From Pseudomonadota bacterium (GTDB taxonomy: Bacteria; Pseudomonadota; Alphaproteobacteria; Rhizobiales; Beijerinckiaceae), in contig JAEXUU010000187.1 in NCBI GenBank assembly GCA_023452965.1, forward strand, positions 1 to 6,621: a stretch of DNA of 6,621 bases, read 5' to 3'. Shown here in pieces: positions 4,234-6,621 of the stretch (the stretch's first letter is position 1; the number at the start of each line of letters is the position of its first letter). Position numbers and translations under genes: made by a program. The notes beneath the pieces are model-generated. The model saw nothing but the letters and a program-made list of their open reading frames with translations, had not been told where the DNA came from and ran no database searches.

Positions 4234-6621
4234 TCAGCGGCCCTTCAGGGCTCGTTTGGGGTTGAAGAAGCGCGCCCAGGCATCCTCGGGCGGCCCGCTC
4301 TCCATGACCTTCGGCGCCTTGAAGGCATCGGGCGCAAGCTCCTTCTCCAGCATCTCCCAGGCGACCGGCATGGCGACGGCAGCACCGGGACGGGCGCGGG
4401 TCGAGAACGGGGCGATCGCAGTCGCGCCGCGGCCATTGCGGAGATAGTCGACGAAGATGCGGCCGCGCCGCGCCTGCTTCGACAAGGTCGCGGTGTAGAG
4501 CTTCGGCTCGGCCTGCTCCATCGCCTTGGCGAAGTCGCGCGCGAACGTCTTGATCTCGTCCCAGCCGGACTTCGGCTTCAGCGGCATGACGACATGAAAG
4601 CCCTTGCCGCCGGAGGTCTTGAGGAAGCTCTCGAAGCCGAGTTCATCAAGGCGATTGCGGACCGTCAGCGCCGCCTCGCGCACCCGCTCGATCGGCACGC
4701 CCTTGTCCGGGTCGAGATCGAAGATCACCTGATCCGGGGTCTCGACGGCATCCACCTTCGCGCCCCAGAGATGGATTTCGACCGTGCCGAGCTGAACCAG
4801 CGCCGCAAGACCGTCGAAATCGCGGATGAAGAGCAGCTCCTCGCCATCCTTGTCCTTCATCCGGGCCACGGATTTGTGCAATCCGGCGCCGGCATGCTTC
4901 TGGAAGAAGACCTGTCCGCCGACACCATCGGGCGCGCGCAGCAGGCTCAAGGGCCGTTCGACGACGAAGGGCGCCATGCGCTCCCAGACACTGGCGTAGT
5001 AGTCGAGCAGGTTCTGCTTGGTGAAGCCGATATCGGGCCAGAGCGGCTTGTCGGGGTTGCTCAACGTCACGGTGGTCTCCCGCCGGGATGCCCTCGGCGG
5101 CGCCGGCTTTGCCGCTGACCGCCCCCTGCTCGCCGCAGCCTTGGTCGGCTTCTCCTCGGTCACTTCATCAGCAGGCTTGTCCTCGCGCAGGCCGAGGAAG
5201 GCCGAATGCCGCAGCGTCTTCGAGGCCGTCCAGGAGCCGAAGGCGATCTCGGCGACGAGTTCAGGCTTGACCCAGACGATACCACGCTCGCGCCCCGCCG
5301 CCCCCTCGAAAGGCGCGGCTTCAGCGGCGAGCGCGTCGAGCCGCCGCTTCAGGTCCGCCGCCGATTTGCGGGTGAAGCCGGTGCCGACGCGGCCTGCCGG
5401 CTTCAGTTCCCCGCCTTCATGATAGCCGAGGACGAGCGAGCCGAACTGGTTGCGCGACGCCTTGGACGGGACATAGCCGGCAATGACGAATTCCTGGCGC
5501 TGCGTACATTTCGACTTGATCCAGTCGCGACCCCGGCCACTGCGATAGGGCGCGTCCACCCGCTTCGAGATCACGCCCTCCAGCCCCATGCGGCAGGCAT
5601 GGCGGAGCATAGTCTGGCCCGGCTCGACGAAGTGCTCGCTGTAGCGCAGGGCTGCGTCGGGTTTCGCAGCCTGCAGCAGTTCCTCCAGCCTTTCCTTGCG
5701 CGCGAGCAGCGGTTCCGCCCGCAGATCTTCGCCGTCGAGATGGAGCAGGTCGAAGGCATAGAAGACAAGATCAGCCGTCTCGCCATCCGACAGCGCGGCC
5801 TGAAGCGCCGAGAAGGAGGAGATGCCGTTCTCGCCCAATGCCACGACTTCGCCGTCGATCAGCGCCGTCTCGCAGGGAAGCGCCGCGAGAGCCGCGGCTA
5901 TCGGCGCGCCGAAGCGATCGCTCCAGTCGAGACCGGTGCGGGTCAGCAGCTTGACCTTTCCGCCGGATATCCGCGCCTGTAGCCGGTAGCCGTCGAACTT
6001 GACCTCGTGCAGCCAGTTGTCGCCACTCGGCGGCTTGTCCTGCAGGGTCGCGAGGCAGGGTTCGACGAAGCGCGGCAGTTCCTCGCCTTCGGCCTTGGCC
6101 GGGGGGCCGGCCGCCTTGGCCTTTGCCGCACTGGGCTCGCCGGTCTTGGGCTTGGCGCTCTTGGGCCTGGCGGTCTTGAGCTTGGCACTCTTGGGCTTGC
6201 GCCCTTTCGCAGGCTTCTCCTCGGTCGACCAGACGTCGCCTGCGGGATCCTCGCCGACCTCCGCGACGCTGCGGCCCGACTTCACCGAATCCGGCGCGGC
6301 CTCCAGGATATCCTCGTCGTCCCGGGCAAAATCGTCGTCGACCTTGATCAGCAGCCAGTTGTCGCGCTTCTCGCCCCGGCGTGGTTTCAGCCTGACCAGA
6401 TGCCAGCGGCCGCCGAGCTTGTGGCCTTCCAACGTGAAGGCGAGATGGCCTTTCTCCATGCCGCGGACTGGATCGCTCTCCGGCAGCCACTTGCCCTCGT
6501 CCCAGATGATGACTGAGCCCGCGCCGTATTCGCCTTCGGGAATCGTGCCCTCGAAGCCGCCATATTCGAGCGGGTGGTCCTCGACATGGACCGCGAGCCG
6601 CTTCTCGGCGGGGTCGAGGCT
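4234..6621 (-). CDS. ligD: LigD, multifunctional ATP-dependent DNA ligase D of NHEJ (partial, N-terminus cut by window)
   Basis: LigD repairs double-strand breaks together with Ku; 795 residues are visible, in the order phosphoesterase-ligase-polymerase as in Pseudomonas LigD. The frame is open to the right edge, so the internal Met at 6459 is not the start. Visible residues 1-54 (LDPAEKRLAVHVEDHPLEY..) are the 3'-phosphoesterase domain; His16 and Tyr20 match P. aeruginosa His84 and Tyr88, so about 68 N-terminal residues are missing. A Lys/Pro/Ala-rich linker (about 135-180) follows. In the ligase domain, EVKFDGYR holds the adenylated lysine (codon 5998-6000), with FYAFDLLHLDGEDL, EGVISKR and DWIKSK as nucleotidyltransferase motifs, then an OB fold. 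After a second Ala/Lys/Arg-rich linker (about 480-515) comes the primase-like polymerase, from TLSNPDKPLWPD, with metal-binding DLDPD (first Asp codon 4717-4719), SGGKGFHV and FVDYLRN. All key visible residues are intact. No ku gene is in the window. Confidence 0.97.
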   Translation of the reverse strand, partial: SLDPAEKRLAVHVEDHPLEYGGFEGTIPEGEYGAGSVIIWDEGKWLPESDPVRGMEKGHLAFTLEGHKLGGRWHLVRLKPRRGEKRDNWLLIKVDDDFARDDEDILEAAPDSVKSGRSVAEVGEDPAGDVWSTEEKPAKGRKPKSAKLKTARPKSAKPKTGEPSAAKAKAAGPPAKAEGEELPRFVEPCLATLQDKPPSGDNWLHEVKFDGYRLQARISGGKVKLLTRTGLDWSDRFGAPIAAALAALPCETALIDGEVVALGENGISSFSALQAALSDGETADLVFYAFDLLHLDGEDLRAEPLLARKERLEELLQAAKPDAALRYSEHFVEPGQTMLRHACRMGLEGVISKRVDAPYRSGRGRDWIKSKCTQRQEFVIAGYVPSKASRNQFGSLVLGYHEGGELKPAGRVGTGFTRKSAADLKRRLDALAAEAAPFEGAAGRERGIVWVKPELVAEIAFGSWTASKTLRHSAFLGLREDKPADEVTEEKPTKAAASRGRSAAKPAPPRASRRETTVTLSNPDKPLWPDIGFTKQNLLDYYASVWERMAPFVVERPLSLLRAPDGVGGQVFFQKHAGAGLHKSVARMKDKDGEELLFIRDFDGLAALVQLGTVEIHLWGAKVDAVETPDQVIFDLDPDKGVPIERVREAALTVRNRLDELGFESFLKTSGGKGFHVVMPLKPKSGWDEIKTFARDFAKAMEQAEPKLYTATLSKQARRGRIFVDYLRNGRGATAIAPFSTRARPGAAVAMPVAWEMLEKELAPDAFKAPKVMESGPPEDAWARFFNPKRALKGR
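6139..6198 (-). repeat. 30-nt tandem duplication encoding the LigD PE-LIG linker
   Basis: Within ligD, two consecutive 10-residue units, KPKSAKLKTA and RPKSAKPKTG, are encoded by similar 30-nt stretches; a decayed third unit (EPSAAKAKAA) follows to about 6109. The basic, Pro/Ala/Lys-rich composition resembles histone-H1-like tails and marks a flexible linker between the phosphoesterase and ligase domains. Such repeats expand and contract by slippage, so linker length probably varies between strains. Confidence 0.7.

Noticed and set aside
4238..4252. Small hairpin (GCCC-TTCA-GGGC) at the end of ligD that might terminate hxlR
   Set aside because: The stem is only 4 bp, is followed by just TTT, and lies in conserved coding sequence.
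4594..6516. Several plus-strand ORFs opposite ligD (174, 258 and 169 codons)
   Set aside because: They are antisense shadows of the LigD frame, with no domain or ribosome binding site support.

Overview
The window is GC-rich and densely coded, with strong G/C preference at third codon positions. The set of genes (a UgpB-type glycerol-3-phosphate importer, a Caulobacter XylX-like FAH-family dehydratase, and a LigD with phosphoesterase-ligase-polymerase order) fits an alphaproteobacterium, most likely of the Hyphomicrobiales. A Bosea/Methylobacterium/Rhizobium-like host is only an inference. No mobile element, CRISPR array, tRNA or rRNA was seen.

Layout from left to right: (1) Positions 1-1666, minus strand, hold the start of a ugp operon. 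ugpB (periplasmic glycerol-3-phosphate binding protein) comes first, then a 60-nt gap with a perfect 10-bp hairpin, then the start of ugpA (inner-membrane permease), which runs off the left edge. (2) The 188-bp gap 1667-1854 separates ugpB from a divergent gene. It contains a textbook 7-4-7 Pho box reading toward ugpB, so the importer is probably a phosphate-starvation gene. (3) Positions 1855-3048, plus strand, encode a 397-aa FAH-superfamily protein closely resembling 2-keto-3-deoxyxylonate dehydratase (XylX). (4) An 88-bp gap with tandem hairpins separates it from a convergent NAD(P)H-binding atypical SDR (3137-3748, minus). (5) That SDR is divergent from an HxlR-family regulator (3865-4233, plus). 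The 116-bp gap between them carries a 39-bp palindrome that is a good operator candidate. (6) The regulator abuts, tail to tail with no intergenic base, the C-terminal 795 residues of LigD (4234-6621, minus), whose start lies beyond the right edge.

Functionally the window is a set of small independent modules: phosphate-responsive uptake of glycerol phosphate, sugar-acid catabolism, a probable redox or electrophile-responsive regulator/target pair, and an end-joining DNA repair enzyme. I see no convincing new multi-gene system. The most useful non-coding signals are the Pho box, the SDR/hxlR palindrome and the ugpB-ugpA hairpin.
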